Origin: Chitinophagaceae bacterium UBA2467
GTDB taxonomy: Bacteria; Bacteroidota; Bacteroidia; Chitinophagales; Chitinophagaceae
Direction of reading: 5' to 3'
DNA length: 8,345 bases
Assembly: GCA_002342205.1 (NCBI GenBank)
Contig: DDPN01000057.1
Coordinates: 1-8,345, forward strand
Positions 6,969-8,345 of the stretch are shown in pieces. Every line of letters begins with the position of its first letter. Positions within the stretch are counted from its first letter, which is position 1. The notes below the pieces were generated by a model. The model did not search any database and was not told the origin of the DNA. It saw only the letters and a program-made list of their open reading frames with translations. A program made the translations under genes and the position numbers.

Positions 6969-6998
6969 AAAGGATCCTGTCCTACCAAACAACTGAAG

Positions 6999-8345
6999 AT
7001 GAGAAAAACCCTGTCCGGGCTACTCCTGGTGTTATTAACACAGGTTATTTACGCCCAAAATCCTGCTACTACTTTTACGATTCCCAATCGCATTATTCAA
7101 TTGCCTTGTGGAACATCCTGTACTCCTATTAATGTACAGGTCCCCCATATCAAACAAACAAGCAGTTACGTGGTGACGACCCCGGCCTATGTTCCGTTTG
7201 CATACACCACATCTACAGGTACTGTGGTAAGCTCCATATACATTGACGACACTTGGAGCCAGACGATTAATCTTCCTTTTAGCTTCTGTTTCTATAACAA
7301 TAGTTTTTCCTCTTTGCTAATGGGATCGAACTCTGCCATCACTTTTGATGTAAGCCGTGCAGGAGCAGGAAGTGGATACTCTATTAGCAGTACGACGGGT
7401 GCCATTCCAAATACAGTCTATGCTCCTAACATGATCTTTGGTCCCTATCACGACATTGATCCAGGTCTTACTTCTGCCAATAAAAAAATTGAGTGGCGGA
7501 TAGAAGGAACAGCACCCAAGCGCCGCTTTATTGCGAGTTATAATGACATGCCTTACTTCGGTTCAAGTTGTACGAGTCAGCGTGCCACGCATCAAATGGT
7601 TTTATATGAAGGAACCGGAATTGTGGAAGTATATATTCAGGATAAACCAATTTGTACAGGTTGGAATAGCGGACTCGCCATTTTGGGAATGCAAGATGCT
7701 ACGCGCACACAAGCGATTGCCCCTACGGGTAAAAATGCTACTCAATGGGGTTCTACTGGAATGAATGAGTGTTACCGATTCATACCTTATGGATCCACTC
7801 CTCGTTTTAAATCTGCCAAATTATTGGTGAATGGTACACAGGTGGCTACTGCCGATACCTCTTCTGGATCTACTGCGGGTGTGTTGAATTTGAATTTCCC
7901 AAGTGTTTGCCCCACTGCTGATAGTACAGCATATGTTGTTCAGGTAACCTATGGCGATTGTAATAACCCGACAAACGATGTAAACTTTACAGATACTGTC
8001 TTTGTAAAAAAAGTTGGACCGAGTGCATCTGTGGCTAAAACTGATCCGAATTGTGCACCAAATGGAACCATCACAGTAACTGCACAAGGAGGTACCGCGC
8101 CTTACCAGTATAGTATTAATGGTGGAACAACTTGGCAATCTTCTAACACCTTCACGGGATTGGCTGGCGGAAACTATAACGTAGTAACCCGAAATCCTGT
8201 TACCACTTGTACAGCTACTACTGCAGTGACCATCACATTTACTAATACACTTTCACTAAGTGCTATAAATGGAACAAGTATTTGTTTTGGCAATTCTTTT
8301 ACTCCTACTGTAACAACAAATGGTACTTCTTTTGCTTGGACTCCA
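6999..8345 (+). CDS. Secreted surface protein with NIDO-like N-domain and SprB-type repeat, N-terminal part
   Basis: The frame is open from the ATG at 6999 to the right edge (449 codons, no stop), so the gene continues beyond the window. Residues 1-19 form a Sec signal peptide (MRKTL, a Leu-rich core, then IYA before Q20). Residues about 90-265 resemble the nidogen-like domain found at the start of large Bacteroidota adhesins: NLPFSFCFYNNSFSSLLMGS, FGPYHDIDP (148-156), MVLYEGTGIVEVYI (200-213), and paired cysteines near 191 and 219. Residues about 342-412 fit an SprB repeat: C352, GGTAPYQYSINGG (364-376), then LAGGNY. A PKD/Ig-like module starts near 415. The composition is Thr/Ser/Asn-rich. 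In this protein class the unseen end usually carries a gliding-motility-associated or type IX secretion C-terminal domain, which would place it on the cell surface or outside. That ending, and any adhesive or motility role, are inferred. The divergent promoter at 6938-6968 probably drives it. Confidence 0.88.
   Translation, partial: MRKTLSGLLLVLLTQVIYAQNPATTFTIPNRIIQLPCGTSCTPINVQVPHIKQTSSYVVTTPAYVPFAYTTSTGTVVSSIYIDDTWSQTINLPFSFCFYNNSFSSLLMGSNSAITFDVSRAGAGSGYSISSTTGAIPNTVYAPNMIFGPYHDIDPGLTSANKKIEWRIEGTAPKRRFIASYNDMPYFGSSCTSQRATHQMVLYEGTGIVEVYIQDKPICTGWNSGLAILGMQDATRTQAIAPTGKNATQWGSTGMNECYRFIPYGSTPRFKSAKLLVNGTQVATADTSSGSTAGVLNLNFPSVCPTADSTAYVVQVTYGDCNNPTNDVNFTDTVFVKKVGPSASVAKTDPNCAPNGTITVTAQGGTAPYQYSINGGTTWQSSNTFTGLAGGNYNVVTRNPVTTCTATTAVTITFTNTLSLSAINGTSICFGNSFTPTVTTNGTSFAWTP

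Noticed and set aside
6707..6992. Minus-strand open frames of 66 and 93 codons covering the tRNA and promoter region
   Set aside because: They overlap a confident tRNA and the start of tig and resemble no protein; the frames are open by chance.
7821..8138. 105-codon minus-strand open frame within the surface-protein gene
   Set aside because: The plus-strand frame is open from 6999 to the edge with a signal peptide and SprB repeat; the minus frame is Cys/Ser/Ile-rich noise.
1..8345. CRISPR arrays, insertion sequences, phage or defence genes
   Set aside because: No spaced direct repeats, transposase-like frames, terminal repeats or defence-type domains were found; apart from the surface protein and the small gene the content is housekeeping.

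Overview
The window looks like a chromosomal segment of a Bacteroidota bacterium, plausibly a Chitinophagales/Chitinophagaceae member (the family-level guess is low confidence). Three things point there. The promoter-like sites match the Bacteroidota -33/-7 consensus (TTG, then TAnnTTTG). Shine-Dalgarno sequences are weak or absent. The right edge carries a secreted protein with an SprB-type repeat, a type tied to gliding motility and type IX secretion in this phylum. Most of the window is core housekeeping sequence.

Layout. (1) 1-2478, plus strand: the C-terminal 825 codons of a B12-dependent class II ribonucleotide reductase (nrdJ), cut by the left edge and followed by a strong intrinsic terminator. 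(2) 2533-6835, minus strand, transcribed right to left: tRNA-Leu(UAG), trigger factor (tig), two adjacent and clearly different ClpP paralogues, ClpX, and a 47-residue uncharacterised protein 9 bp after clpX. (3) 6836-6998: a 163-bp divergent intergenic region with two outward-facing Bacteroidota-type promoters and an inverted repeat. (4) 6999-8345, plus strand: the first 449 codons of a large secreted surface protein that runs off the right edge.

How the genes work together. The minus-strand cluster is a protein quality-control module. Trigger factor meets nascent chains at the ribosome, and ClpX unfolds substrates and feeds them into the ClpP chamber. The two ClpP subunits are encoded 5 bp apart and the second lies 3 bp from clpX, so coordinated synthesis is likely. 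A promoter-like site just before the first clpP suggests the protease genes can also be expressed separately from tRNA-Leu/tig. The nrdJ and clp transcription units converge on one hairpin near 2506-2539.

No mobile element, CRISPR array, phage gene or defence system is visible. The least explained items are the 47-aa protein after clpX, the divergent second ClpP, the His-rich tail of trigger factor, and the truncated surface protein.
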